Shown: one piece after another, positions 17,950 to 26,884 of the stretch | How positions within the stretch are numbered: the stretch's first letter is position 1 | Layout of the letters: every line of letters starts with the position of its first letter | From: Acidobacteriaceae bacterium | GTDB lineage: Bacteria > Acidobacteriota > Terriglobia > Terriglobales > Acidobacteriaceae | Reading direction: 5' to 3' | Length of the DNA: 64,000 nucleotides | Assembly (NCBI GenBank): GCA_003134655.1 | Contig: PLBY01000047.1 | Coordinates: forward strand, 5,620 to 69,619 | Position numbers and translations under genes: made by a program | Notes under the pieces: model-generated | What the model was told of the DNA's origin: nothing | What the model saw: only the letters and a program-made list of their open reading frames with translations | Databases searched by the model: none

Positions 17950-19665
17950 TCAATGCGAGTCGCGCGCCACGTGCGATCCGCTCCCTCCCACGAGGAAATC
18001 GAGATCAGCGCCCTCGTCCGCCTGCTGGACGTGTTCGACATAAAGCCTGAGCCATCCACGATCTGGGAGCGGTGGAGGCGTCCAGTTCGCACGGCGAGCG
18101 GCAAGAGTATTGTCATCGACATCCAACCGAACTAACCTCTTGGGAACATCGAGTGTGATTATGTCTCCCGATTGCACTAGAGCGAGCGGTCCCCCGGCGG
18201 CAGCTTCCGGGCAAGCGTGCAGTACGACGGTCCCGTACGCTGTGCCGCTCATCCGGGCATCGGAAATGCGCACCATATCATTCACACCCATACGAAGGAT
18301 CTTTGGTGGAAGCAACATGTTGCCGACCTCCGCCATACCTGGATAACCTCGGGGGCCACAATTCTTCAGAACCATCACACAGTTTTCGTCGATGTCCAAA
18401 TTCTCGTCGTTCACCCTCGCGTGACATTCTTCAATGCTTTCGAACACCACAGCTCGCCCGCGGTGCTGCAACAGGTGCGGACTGGCGGCTGAAGGCTTGA
18501 TCACAGCGCCGTCGGGGGCGAGATTGCCGCGCAGGACAGCGATCCCAGCGTTCGCCTTGAACGGTTCTTTGAAGGTGCGAATCACTTCGCGATTCCAACA
18601 GGACGCGGCGGCCACATTCTTTCCGATCGGCTGCCCATTCACCGTCAACGCTTCTGCTTTCAGGACGCCGGCTTCGGCCAGTTCGCGAAGCACGACCGGA
18701 AGCCCGCCCGCGTAGAAGAAATCTTCCATCAGATGCTTGCCTGAAGGCTGAATGTCAACCAGGCAAGGCAGAGAGGATCCGAGCCGATCGAAGTCGTCGA
18801 GACACAACGGCACGCCGACACGCCCCGCAATTGCGAGCAGATGGATCACCGCATTCGTGGAGCCACCGATGGCCGCATTGACGCAAATGGCGTTCTCGAA
18901 GGCCTCGCGCGTCAGGATCCGTGACATGCAGAGATCTTCGTGCACCATCTGGACAATGCGCCGCCCCGTCATCTGGGCGAGAGTATTGCGACGCGCATCG
19001 ACCGCGGGAATGGCCGCGTTGCCCGGCAGGCTCATTCCCAGTGCTTCCACCATGCTCGCCATGGTTGAGGCCGTACCCATGGTCATGCAATGTCCCTTGG
19101 AGCGATGCATACAGCTCTCCGCTTCAAAGAACTCTTCGACCTTCATTCCTCCCGTGCGGACCAGATCGGTCATCTGCCACAGCCCTGTTCCGGACCCCAG
19201 GTCGCGGCCTTGGAATTTTCCAGAAAGCATGGGGCCGCCGGAGAGGCCAATCGTAGGTAGGTCGCAGGAAGCGGCTCCCATTAACAACGAAGGCGTGGTC
19301 TTGTCGCAACCCATGAGCAGAACAGCTCCGTCGATGGGGTTGGCACGAATCGACTCTTCGACATCCATGCTGGCAAGGTTCCGAAATAGCATGGCGGTCG
19401 GGCGCAACTGTGTCTCGCCCAACGACATGACCGGAAATTCCAGCGGAAAGCCGCCTGACTCCCACACTCCGCGTTTCACAAATTCGGCGAGTTCGCGAAA
19501 GTGGGAATTGCAAGGTGTCAGCTCCGACCAGGTGTTGCAAATGCCAATCACCGGGCGGCCATCGAACAGGTCATGGGGCCAGCCCTGGTTCTTCATCCAA
19601 CTTCGGTAAAGAAAACCATCGCGGCCCTCTCGTCCGAACCATGCCTGGCTGCGCATTTTCTTCAT
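17950..19665 (-). CDS. IlvD/Edd-family sugar acid dehydratase, L-arabonate type
   Basis: A 571-residue [Fe-S] dehydratase. It follows characterised L-arabinonate/D-xylonate dehydratases closely: NTWSELTPCNSHFRELAEF, MGCDKTTPSLLMGAAS, GHCMTMGTASTMASM, GNAAIPAVDARR, GGSTNAVIHLL, LRGNLAPDGAVIKPSAASPH, ISDARMSGTAYG and the C-terminal ADLDFLVGG. The Cys of TPCNSH, GCDK and GHCMT match the three [2Fe-2S] ligands. It would convert an aldonate such as L-arabonate to its 2-keto-3-deoxy acid. True dihydroxy-acid dehydratase (IlvD) is less likely given these phrases. GGAG lies just before the ATG. A half-conserved LacI-type site sits at 19743-19754, upstream of the gene. Confidence 0.85.
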   Translation of the reverse strand: MKKMRSQAWFGREGRDGFLYRSWMKNQGWPHDLFDGRPVIGICNTWSELTPCNSHFRELAEFVKRGVWESGGFPLEFPVMSLGETQLRPTAMLFRNLASMDVEESIRANPIDGAVLLMGCDKTTPSLLMGAASCDLPTIGLSGGPMLSGKFQGRDLGSGTGLWQMTDLVRTGGMKVEEFFEAESCMHRSKGHCMTMGTASTMASMVEALGMSLPGNAAIPAVDARRNTLAQMTGRRIVQMVHEDLCMSRILTREAFENAICVNAAIGGSTNAVIHLLAIAGRVGVPLCLDDFDRLGSSLPCLVDIQPSGKHLMEDFFYAGGLPVVLRELAEAGVLKAEALTVNGQPIGKNVAAASCWNREVIRTFKEPFKANAGIAVLRGNLAPDGAVIKPSAASPHLLQHRGRAVVFESIEECHARVNDENLDIDENCVMVLKNCGPRGYPGMAEVGNMLLPPKILRMGVNDMVRISDARMSGTAYGTVVLHACPEAAAGGPLALVQSGDIITLDVPKRLVRLDVDDNTLAARRANWTPPPLPDRGWLRLYVEHVQQADEGADLDFLVGGSGSHVARDSH

Positions 19666-19742
19666 TGCTCCGTCCTTAGGTCTGACAGAGATCGCATTCG
19701 ACTCTGCCGCGACGTGCAGCGATAATAGCGCAAACTCTGGAG

Positions 19743-19754
19743 GTAAACGTAATC
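19743..19754. promoter_or_regulatory. Weak LacI-type operator candidate (dehydratase)
   Basis: GTAAACGTAATC has one perfect half of the GTAAACGTTTAC consensus and a degenerate second half. It lies between the divergent dehydratase (19665) and metallo-beta-lactamase (19837) genes. It is the weakest member of the proposed set. Confidence 0.3.
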
Positions 19755-19836
19755 CCGGATCAACGTTTTCCTTGACGGGAAGAACAGAGTGGAAGATGAT
19801 CTCGGTGCTCCGCGTCTCGGGTAAAGGATTCTGAAC

Positions 19837-20919
19837 ATGTCTCGTGTGTCATGGTTTTTGCGAATGCGGCTCGGGTATGGACTGCGCAATGTGTCGCTGG
19901 CAGTTCTGGCTTTAGCGCTACTTCCCTCCGCCTGGGCTTTGTCCTCATCCGGCTCCAAAAAGCCACTGCACATCTTCTTCGTTGACGTCGAGGGCGGACA
20001 GGCAACCTTATTCGTGACACCCGACCAACACGCGCTTCTGATCGACACCGGCTGGCCTGGAAACAACGGACGGGATGCCGACCGCATTGTCGCCGTTGCC
20101 AGGAAGGCGGGGATCAGCAAGATCGATGACGTCTTGATTACCCACTTTCACAACGATCACGTGGGCGGATTGCCTCAGTTGGTGGCTCGAATTCCGGTCG
20201 GAACGGTTATCGATCACAGTGACAACCGCGAGAGCACCGACGCCCCCACTGTGCAGGTCTGGCAAGCCTACCAGGAACTGCTGGCGACAAAGAAGTTCAA
20301 CCGGTTGACGGCTAAGCCCGGCGACAGTCTCCCGATCCAGGGAATCGAGACCACCGTCATAAGCTCCGACGGCACTTTAATTGATCATCCCTTGCCAGGC
20401 GCTGGACAGGAGAATGCCAGTTGCAAGAATGCTGAGCAGTTCCCTGCTGATCAAACCGAGAATCGGCGGTCGTTGGGAACGCTCATCACGTTCGGCAAGC
20501 TGAAACTTCTGGACCTTGGCGATCTGACTCGCGACAAGGAAATGGAGTTGGTGTGCCCGATCAACAAAGTGGGCGCGGTCGACATTTACATTGTCTCTCA
20601 TCATGGCTGGTATCAAAGCAGTAGCCCTGCGTTCCTGAACGCAATCGCTCCTCGGGTGGCGATCATGGACAACGGAGCCAAGAAAGGCGGGACACCCTCC
20701 GCGTGGGACATCATTGAAAAATCGCCTCGCCTGGAAAATCTTTGGCAACTGCACTTTTCTGAAGAGGGCGGCACCGCGCACAATGTGGCTCCCGAATTCA
20801 TCGCTAACCCGGAGGGTCCGGACGCAGCCAATTATCTGGAATTAACCGCTTGGGCAGACGGCAGCTTTGAAGTCTTCAACTCCCGCACGCAAAAGACCAA
20901 GCGCTATCCAGCACCCTAG
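19837..20919 (+). CDS. Exported metallo-beta-lactamase-fold hydrolase (ComEC-like domain)
   Basis: A 360-residue protein. It has an N-terminal hydrophobic segment (LAVLALALLPSAWALSSSG) and then an MBL domain. Zinc ligands are seen in THFHNDHVGG at about residues 102-111, with a later DLGD and VSHHG. The start of the domain, IFFVDVEGGQATLFVTP, matches the family related to the soluble part of ComEC. The substrate is unknown; phosphodiester or ester hydrolysis is typical of the superfamily. The dehydrogenase start follows 17 bp after the stop, so the two may be co-transcribed, although no functional link is obvious. Confidence 0.75.
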   Translation: MSRVSWFLRMRLGYGLRNVSLAVLALALLPSAWALSSSGSKKPLHIFFVDVEGGQATLFVTPDQHALLIDTGWPGNNGRDADRIVAVARKAGISKIDDVLITHFHNDHVGGLPQLVARIPVGTVIDHSDNRESTDAPTVQVWQAYQELLATKKFNRLTAKPGDSLPIQGIETTVISSDGTLIDHPLPGAGQENASCKNAEQFPADQTENRRSLGTLITFGKLKLLDLGDLTRDKEMELVCPINKVGAVDIYIVSHHGWYQSSSPAFLNAIAPRVAIMDNGAKKGGTPSAWDIIEKSPRLENLWQLHFSEEGGTAHNVAPEFIANPEGPDAANYLELTAWADGSFEVFNSRTQKTKRYPAP

Positions 20920-20936
20920 ATCGCACTCCCGATGCG

Positions 20937-22025
20937 GTGAAGAGAGGAGTGGTGAGTCGTTACAAGATCGCAGTCATTGAGGGGGACGGCATTGGACACG
21001 AAGTCGTGCCCGAAGGTCTTCGTGTCCTCGAAGCTGTCGGGCGCCGGTATCAAATAACTTTTGATTGGCATCATTTCGATTGGAGTTGCCAGACCTATCT
21101 CAAGACTGGCCGGATGATCCCGGAGAATGGACTTGATCAGTTACGCGGCTTTGATGCGATCTACCTTGGTGCAGTTGGATATCCCGGTGTGCCGGATCAA
21201 GTGTCACTCTGGGGATTGTTGATCCCCATCCGGCGCGCATTTCAGCAGTACGTCAACCTGCGACCGGTCCGCTTGCGGCGCGGGATCGAGTCGCCCGTCA
21301 AGGGATTCCCGCCCCGACAGATCGACTTCTGCGTTGTGCGCGAAAACAATGAAGGGGAGTACTCCGAAGTAGGAGGTCGTCTCTACCGCGACACCGACGC
21401 GGAATTGGCAGTGCAGGAGACAATCTTTACCCGGCGTGGGTGTGACCGCATCCTGCGCTATGCCTTCGATCTGGCTCGGACCCGCAAAAGTCATGTCACA
21501 TCGGCGACTAAGTCAAACGGCATCATTCACACCATGCCGTTCTGGGATGAACGTTTTTCTCAGGTGGCAAAGCACTTTCCTGATGTCCGAACCGATCAAT
21601 ATCACATTGATATCCTGAGCGCTCACTTCGTGCAGCACCCTGACTGGTTTGACGTGGTCGTTGCGTCGAATCTTTTCGGGGATATTCTGTCCGATCTTGG
21701 CGCCGCAGTCGTAGGCTCCATTGGATTGGCCCCCTCCGCGAACCTCAATCCGGAACAGCAGCACCCTTCCATGTTCGAGCCGGTGCATGGCTCCGCGCCC
21801 GACATCGCTGGAAAAGGAATCGCCAATCCCATCGCTCAAGTCTGGTCCGGAGCAATGATGTTGGAACATCTCGGCGAGCCGAAAGCGGCGCGGGCGGTTG
21901 AAGTGGCCCTCGACGCGGTGCTCGCACGACCGGATGTTCGTACTCCTGATCTGGGCGGCAGGGCAAATACTCGCGAGGTTGGTGAGGCAATCGCGCACGA
22001 GATAGCAGTCGCGGCGCAACTGTAG
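20937..22025 (+). CDS. Tartrate/D-malate-type decarboxylating dehydrogenase
   Basis: A 362-residue member of the isocitrate/isopropylmalate dehydrogenase family, closest in phrasing to tartrate dehydrogenase/decarboxylase and D-malate dehydrogenase (TtuC/DmlA). Seen are IAVIEGDGIGHEVVPEGLRV, YVNLRPVRLRRG, VVRENNEGEYSEVGGRLY, TSATKSNGI, VVASNLFGDILSDLGAAVVG and FEPVHGSAPDIAGKGIANP. The reaction is NAD- and metal-dependent oxidation and decarboxylation of a 2-hydroxy-dicarboxylate. The listed start is GTG at 20937; GTG at 20949 or 20952 behind AGAGGAG is also possible. It lies 17 bp after the metallo-beta-lactamase gene and could finish breakdown of sugar-derived acids. Confidence 0.8.
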   Translation: MKRGVVSRYKIAVIEGDGIGHEVVPEGLRVLEAVGRRYQITFDWHHFDWSCQTYLKTGRMIPENGLDQLRGFDAIYLGAVGYPGVPDQVSLWGLLIPIRRAFQQYVNLRPVRLRRGIESPVKGFPPRQIDFCVVRENNEGEYSEVGGRLYRDTDAELAVQETIFTRRGCDRILRYAFDLARTRKSHVTSATKSNGIIHTMPFWDERFSQVAKHFPDVRTDQYHIDILSAHFVQHPDWFDVVVASNLFGDILSDLGAAVVGSIGLAPSANLNPEQQHPSMFEPVHGSAPDIAGKGIANPIAQVWSGAMMLEHLGEPKAARAVEVALDAVLARPDVRTPDLGGRANTREVGEAIAHEIAVAAQL

Positions 22026-22050
22026 CGCACGAGTTCAGACGGCTCGATGC

Positions 22051-24273
22051 CTAGAACGAGACCTGGACAGGCTTTCCCTCAAAAGTCACGCGACGGGTGG
22101 CTCCGGCTAACTGCACAGCAATTGCGCGTGGACCCGGCGGCAGCATGCGTGAGCCGGGGGCGAGGTACAAACTGAGCGCTCTTCGTTTGTCGTCCCACGC
22201 CATTTGGATTCCCATCCATTCACCCTTGCGATAGTTGAAGGAAGCACCATCGTCTTCGTAGAGCAAAAACGAAGCGTCGGCACCGGGATAAATCGAGACA
22301 GAAAGTGGCTCGTCGACGATCTCGCCAGTGAACTGCTTCACCGGACCGAGGGGCAGGATCGATCCCTCGCGCACGTAGAGCGGCATTGTTTCCAGGTCAA
22401 CAGGCCGGCTGATTTCACGGCCGCCTTCAACCCGCTCATGCGTCCAGAAGTCATACCACGCGCCGCGGGGGAGATACACCCGACGAACCGTCGCTCCCTT
22501 CTCGACCACTGGAGCAATCAAAATGTTCTTCCCCCACAAAAACTGATCGCCGCACTCGACTGCCTTGGGATCGTCGGGGAAATGGAGCCACAGAGCCCGC
22601 ATGATCGGCATGCCGGTGCTCGCACATTCATGCACTGAGCTGTAAAGGTAGGGCAACATGCGATAGCGCAGCTCCAGATATTTCCGGCAGATCGGTTCCA
22701 CCCGTGCGTCGTGCAATTGGCTGGAATCGGGAATCGCCGCACCACTGTAATTTCGAATCTCGACGGGACCGGGATCTCCAGTATTCCATCCCCAGGGAAG
22801 TCGCAATTTCCACGTGCGGCCATGGCAACGGAAGAGTGGACAGAAGGCTCCGAACTGAAACCAACGCAAATATAACTCCGCGGTAAATTCCTCGGTAGGA
22901 ACAAAGCCTCCAATGTCGGTGCCCCAGTACGGAATGCCACTGAGCGCCGTATTCAGAGCAATGGGGACGTGAGTTTTCAGTGTTTCCCAAGTAGAGTACA
23001 CATCCCCTGACCAAAGGAACGAAGCGTACCGCTGCATACCCGCATAACCGTTGCGGTGCAACGCGTACGGACGCTCATTCGGTCGATCGATCTGCGGACC
23101 TTCCCAGTACATGCGATTGCGAAGCAGCCGTGATGGGATGTCGAGCGGATCGCCTTCATCGGGCCACCATCCATCGATACCCATGGCGAAGTCTTTGCGA
23201 TGCGCATCCCAATAGCAACCCACAGACTCTTCATCAAAACGCGACAACTCACAAGGATCGTGAACCGTGCCACGGAGCTTGTCTGACAAAATGACCGCAT
23301 GCATGACGGCGTGAAAATTGTCCTGGTGCAACTCATCGAGCACTTCCCTGGGATCGGGAAAGACTCGAGAATTCCAGGCAAACGAACCATTTTCAGTATT
23401 CCAGCCTGAGGGACAAAAACCCGTACCCAGATATATCAAGGCATCACAGGGCAACTTCTTTTGGCGAAAGGTTTTCGCTTCGGAAAGCACTTCTTCTCGA
23501 CTGGCGAGCGTGCGATGCGATTGTTGATACCCAAGACTCCACAACGGAGGCAACTCCGCGTAGCCTGTGATGCGCGCATATTCCTCCATAATCGTGGCCG
23601 GATCAGGTGACGATACAAAGAACAGATCGAGCCCAACGCCGGGCCTTGTAGATTGAAACTTCCCTTGCGGACCAGTGAAGTCGAAGGTGCCGTAGGGCTG
23701 GTGAAAAAATATCGCCCACCCGGCTGTCCCAATGATCCAGGGAATAGGGACTCGCCCGCCGTGAGTCGCGAGTTTGTAGGCGCCTTGTCCGCTGCTCATG
23801 GAGTCTGTAGAGCCGCGGCGGTCAAATTGTGGGCCGCCCTCGCCTAAGCCGAGTAATGGGGAGCTTCCTGTTAGAAACGAGAAGACACCGGCATTTTCGT
23901 CCCACGCGAATTGCTGAATAACGTCAGCATGCTCATTCGCGACTCCTATGCCGACAGGATGAAACGAAATCTTAAGTCGGAGGCGGCCAATCGAAATTGG
24001 GTTCGTTGGCTGCGTCCGCAGTTTTGCAGCGGGAACGCCCCAAGATTGCTTGACGAGCGATCCATCGAGAGGTACCTCCGCAATCGATCCGTTGTTCACG
24101 GGAAGGATGCTCAGCCGGAACGTGAAAGCGCTGACAGGAGTGATCTGTATCTCAACCGGTCGTCCGGAAACAGGTGCGGCATCCTGCGCCGCGCCCTGCT
24201 CGGGAACGATCATGGCGGTGGAAGCGGCAAGCAATCCCTTCAAGACGTCCCGACGATTCCACTGTGGACTCAT
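22051..24273 (-). CDS. Exported GH31 alpha-glycosidase
   Basis: A 740-residue glycoside hydrolase of family 31. The N-terminus carries a Tat signal (NRRDVLKGLLAASTAM). An N-terminal beta domain is followed by the barrel: LPPLWSLGYQQSHR, then GIDGWWPDE at about residues 365-373 with the nucleophile Asp, GIPYWGTDIGGF and FGAFCPLFRCHG, and C-terminal beta domains with YPGADASFLLYEDDG. Family members act on alpha-xylosides, alpha-glucosides or alpha-galactosides; the site here does not settle which. Given the pentose locus, an alpha-xylosidase role is plausible. GGAG lies eight bases before the ATG. It is transcribed divergently from the MFS operon, with the perfect LacI palindrome between them, and is probably co-regulated. 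Confidence 0.85.
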   Translation of the reverse strand: MSPQWNRRDVLKGLLAASTAMIVPEQGAAQDAAPVSGRPVEIQITPVSAFTFRLSILPVNNGSIAEVPLDGSLVKQSWGVPAAKLRTQPTNPISIGRLRLKISFHPVGIGVANEHADVIQQFAWDENAGVFSFLTGSSPLLGLGEGGPQFDRRGSTDSMSSGQGAYKLATHGGRVPIPWIIGTAGWAIFFHQPYGTFDFTGPQGKFQSTRPGVGLDLFFVSSPDPATIMEEYARITGYAELPPLWSLGYQQSHRTLASREEVLSEAKTFRQKKLPCDALIYLGTGFCPSGWNTENGSFAWNSRVFPDPREVLDELHQDNFHAVMHAVILSDKLRGTVHDPCELSRFDEESVGCYWDAHRKDFAMGIDGWWPDEGDPLDIPSRLLRNRMYWEGPQIDRPNERPYALHRNGYAGMQRYASFLWSGDVYSTWETLKTHVPIALNTALSGIPYWGTDIGGFVPTEEFTAELYLRWFQFGAFCPLFRCHGRTWKLRLPWGWNTGDPGPVEIRNYSGAAIPDSSQLHDARVEPICRKYLELRYRMLPYLYSSVHECASTGMPIMRALWLHFPDDPKAVECGDQFLWGKNILIAPVVEKGATVRRVYLPRGAWYDFWTHERVEGGREISRPVDLETMPLYVREGSILPLGPVKQFTGEIVDEPLSVSIYPGADASFLLYEDDGASFNYRKGEWMGIQMAWDDKRRALSLYLAPGSRMLPPGPRAIAVQLAGATRRVTFEGKPVQVSF

Positions 24274-24397
24274 TTAGCTCACTCCAGTCCCCGCTTCCAG
24301 TAAATGCCCTCTGGTCTGCGCCCCCAGGGGTTTCCAAAGAGGATCCCTCGCCGCCACTCTGGGATCGGGAGATTGTAGCGGAAAACAAGCAAATAGA

Positions 24398-24409
24398 GTA
24401 AACGTTTAC
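24398..24409. promoter_or_regulatory. Perfect LacI-type operator (MFS/GH31)
   Basis: GTAAACGTTTAC is a perfect 12-bp palindrome with the central CG typical of LacI/CcpA-family sites. It lies 48 bp before the TTG start of the MFS gene and 124 bp from the divergent GH31 start. A TATAAT box (24419-24424) follows nine bases downstream, so a bound repressor would cover the -35 region. It is the best copy of the motif in the window. Confidence 0.75.
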
Positions 24410-24418
24410 CACCGCGGT

Positions 24419-24424
24419 TATAAT
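24419..24424 (+). promoter_or_regulatory. -10 element of the MFS operon
   Basis: An exact TATAAT lies 33 bp before the TTG start at 24458. The region a -35 would occupy overlaps the LacI-type operator, and no good TTGACA is present. Confidence 0.5.
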
Positions 24425-24457
24425 GCACGCGTACCCTTGCGTGGCGGAGGAGATCAA

Positions 24458-25693
24458 TTGCGGTGGCGAATTGCCATCCTGATCAGTGCTGCGATCGCGA
24501 TCAGCTATCTCGACCGACAGACGTTGCCGGTCGCTGTGCAAGCGATCAGCAAAGACATTCCCCTGACGAATGGGCAGTTCTCTGCCCTTCAGTCCGCGTT
24601 CCTATTCTCCTATGCTCTGATGTACGCGGGCGGCGGCAAGCTAGTGGACCTTCTGGGAACTCATCGCGGTTTTACGGTAATTATGGTGTTCTGGTCGCTC
24701 GCCTGTGCGAGTCATGCTCTGGCCGAAGGCTTCGCAATGCTGCTCACCAGCCGATTTCTGCTCGGCGTGGGTGAAGGCGGTGGTTTTCCGGCCGCTACCC
24801 GCGCGGTGGCAGAATGGTTTCCCGCAGAAGAACGAGCAACTGCGATGGGCATCATCAATGCCGGGACGGCAGTTGGAGCGGTCGCCGCGCCTCCTCTCAT
24901 TGCTGCCGTTCTCGGTTACACCAACTGGCGCTGGATCTTCGTTATCACCGGCGGGCTGGGTATTTTCTGGGTTGCCTGGTGGCGGCTCTCATATGCTTCT
25001 ACCCGCTCTCTCATCTCGACCTTCACGGATCCGACTCCGGAATCTGCGGCCAGCCTGCCTTGGATTCATCTGTTTCGCATTCGCGAGACCTGGGGACTAG
25101 TGACCGCTAAGTTCCTGAGTGATGCAGCGTGGTTTTTCTACCTGTTCTGGCTTCCAAAATATCTCTACGATGCCCGCGGATTTGATGTTAAAGCGGTCGG
25201 TACCTTTGCTTGGATGCCTAGCGCGGCGGCAGGAGTGGGGTGTCTGCTGGGTGGCGCGTTTTCCAGTTACTTGTTACGTCGCAAGTTCTCGCTGGGCGTG
25301 GCGCGGAAGACGGCGCTTGGACTTAGCGCTGCTCTCATGCCTTTTGTCATTCTGATTCCCCATGTTCCCGTTTCCTCGGCAATCGCGCTGTTCTGCCTGG
25401 CGTATTTCGGTCAACAATCGTGGTCGACGCTGGTTATGGTTCTTCCCGCGGATCTGTTCCCTCAAAATATAGTCGGCTCAGTCGCCGGACTGGTTGGTTT
25501 CGGAGGAGCCATGGGGGGAATTGCCTTCGGCGAAGTAGTCGGGTACCTGCTGGACCATGGCTTCGGGTACAGCGTGGTTTTTCGCATCGCGGGAACGTTA
25601 CACATCGCCGCTTTCCTGATTATTCTGTTTGCCATTCCTGTTTTCTTGCCTTTGAAACTAGAGCCGCAGCTGAATTACCGAGGGATTCCATGA
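24458..25693 (+). CDS. MFS transporter, ACS family (ExuT/hexuronate-like)
   Basis: A 411-residue inner-membrane major facilitator with 12 predicted segments, resembling anion:cation symporters for hexuronates, galactonate and similar sugar acids. The first segment has AIAISYLDRQTLPVAVQAI, where D-R-x-x and the spacing match ExuT/GudP, and RFLLGVGEGGGFPAATRAVA and EWFPAEERATAMGI carry the family signature. The TTG at 24458 is preferred: GGAGGAG lies six bases before it, while the frame is open from 24437. It is the first gene of an operon with the enolase, AraD1-like and reductase genes. The next start overlaps its stop (ATGA). The likely cargo is an aldonate that the next enzyme dehydrates. 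Confidence 0.85.
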   Translation: MRWRIAILISAAIAISYLDRQTLPVAVQAISKDIPLTNGQFSALQSAFLFSYALMYAGGGKLVDLLGTHRGFTVIMVFWSLACASHALAEGFAMLLTSRFLLGVGEGGGFPAATRAVAEWFPAEERATAMGIINAGTAVGAVAAPPLIAAVLGYTNWRWIFVITGGLGIFWVAWWRLSYASTRSLISTFTDPTPESAASLPWIHLFRIRETWGLVTAKFLSDAAWFFYLFWLPKYLYDARGFDVKAVGTFAWMPSAAAGVGCLLGGAFSSYLLRRKFSLGVARKTALGLSAALMPFVILIPHVPVSSAIALFCLAYFGQQSWSTLVMVLPADLFPQNIVGSVAGLVGFGGAMGGIAFGEVVGYLLDHGFGYSVVFRIAGTLHIAAFLIILFAIPVFLPLKLEPQLNYRGIP

Positions 25694-26862
25694 AGATCAC
25701 GGAGATTCGTACTCGAGTCGTGCGCTGGCGCGGAAAAACCGTCCCGTTGCCTCCCCACTTCTGCACCAATCCGATGGATCTGTTGGAACTGCCCGAAGCC
25801 TCGATGCAGACTTTTACGTTTCATGGCTGGCTGATTGTCGAAGTATTCACCGACGACGGCAATGTCGGATTGGGCAATGCTGCTCTGGCGCCGCCAATTA
25901 CAAAACAGGTCATCGATCTCTATCTGAAACCCTTGTTGATTGGCCAAGACCCGTGGGACATCGAGCGGCTGTGGCAACACATGTACCGCAAGACATTGGC
26001 GTTCGGACGCAAGGGAATCGGCATGGTCGCCATCAGTGCCGTCGACATCGCTCTGTGGGATCTACTCGGCAAGTCTGCTAAACAGCCCGTCTATCGCCTA
26101 CTCGGCGGCCGGACGAAAGCGCGTATTCCCGTCTATGCCTCCCGCCTCTACAGCGTGGATCTCAGCGAGCTGGCAGCGGAAGCCAAGCGATACAAAGATG
26201 AGGGCTACCAGGCCATGAAGCTCCGCTTCGGATGGGGACCCGCTGACGGTTCCGCTGGCATGCAACGGAATCTTCAATTGGTTCGGACGGTCCGGGAGGC
26301 CGTCGGCGATGGTATTGATGTGATGGCGGACGCATACATGGGTTGGACTCTCGACTACGCCAAGAGAATGCTGCCGTTGCTCGAGCCTTTTCATCTCAGA
26401 TGGCTGGAAGAACCCGTAATTCCAGATGACATTCATGGTTACGCAGAGCTGAGGTCTTACGGGAAAATTCCCATCGCGGGCGGAGAACATGAATTCACCC
26501 TTTACGGATTCCGTGAGCTGCTGGAAGCGCATGCTCTCGATTACATCCAGTTCGACACCAATCGCGTGGGCGGCATCACGCAAGCCCGCAAAATCGCGGC
26601 CCTCGCAGAAGCCCATTCCGTCCCGGTGATTCCTCATGCCGGCCAGATGCACAATTACCACCTCGTCATGGCCAGTCTGAATTCTCCAATGGCGGAGTAT
26701 TTTCCGATGGTCGACATTGAAGTAGGGAATGAGTTGTTCTGGTACGTCTTCCAGGGCGAACCAAAGTCAAAGGAGGGCTACATCAATCTCGATGACAATA
26801 CTCCGGGTCTGGGGCTGACCATCAACGAATCCGCGCTCGAGCAGTTCGAGGTGATCGAATAA
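25690..26862 (+). CDS. Enolase-superfamily sugar acid dehydratase (rhamnonate dehydratase-like)
   Basis: A 390-residue mandelate racemase/muconate lactonizing enzyme family protein. The N-terminal capping domain is followed by the barrel. LALRKGIGMVAISAVDIALWD-type phrasing, YRLLGGRTKARI, MADAYMGWTLDYAKRML, RWLEEPVIPDDIHGYAELR, GGEHEFTLYGFRELLE, DYIQFDTNRVGGITQARKI and VIPHAGQMHNYH all track the L-rhamnonate dehydratase subgroup. Metal ligands are the Asp of MADAY, the first Glu of LEEP and the Glu of GGEHE. The catalytic His is in IPHAG. The product would be a 2-keto-3-deoxy sugar acid. The exact substrate (rhamnonate, fuconate or a pentonate) is open. ATG overlaps the MFS stop by four bases. 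Confidence 0.8.
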   Translation: MKITEIRTRVVRWRGKTVPLPPHFCTNPMDLLELPEASMQTFTFHGWLIVEVFTDDGNVGLGNAALAPPITKQVIDLYLKPLLIGQDPWDIERLWQHMYRKTLAFGRKGIGMVAISAVDIALWDLLGKSAKQPVYRLLGGRTKARIPVYASRLYSVDLSELAAEAKRYKDEGYQAMKLRFGWGPADGSAGMQRNLQLVRTVREAVGDGIDVMADAYMGWTLDYAKRMLPLLEPFHLRWLEEPVIPDDIHGYAELRSYGKIPIAGGEHEFTLYGFRELLEAHALDYIQFDTNRVGGITQARKIAALAEAHSVPVIPHAGQMHNYHLVMASLNSPMAEYFPMVDIEVGNELFWYVFQGEPKSKEGYINLDDNTPGLGLTINESALEQFEVIE

Positions 26863-26884
26863 TCCTTCATATTCCAGGGATCCT

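Noticed and set aside
18752-19609. Open frame (285 codons) on the plus strand
   Set aside because: It is antisense to the IlvD/Edd-type dehydratase, which matches its family end to end.
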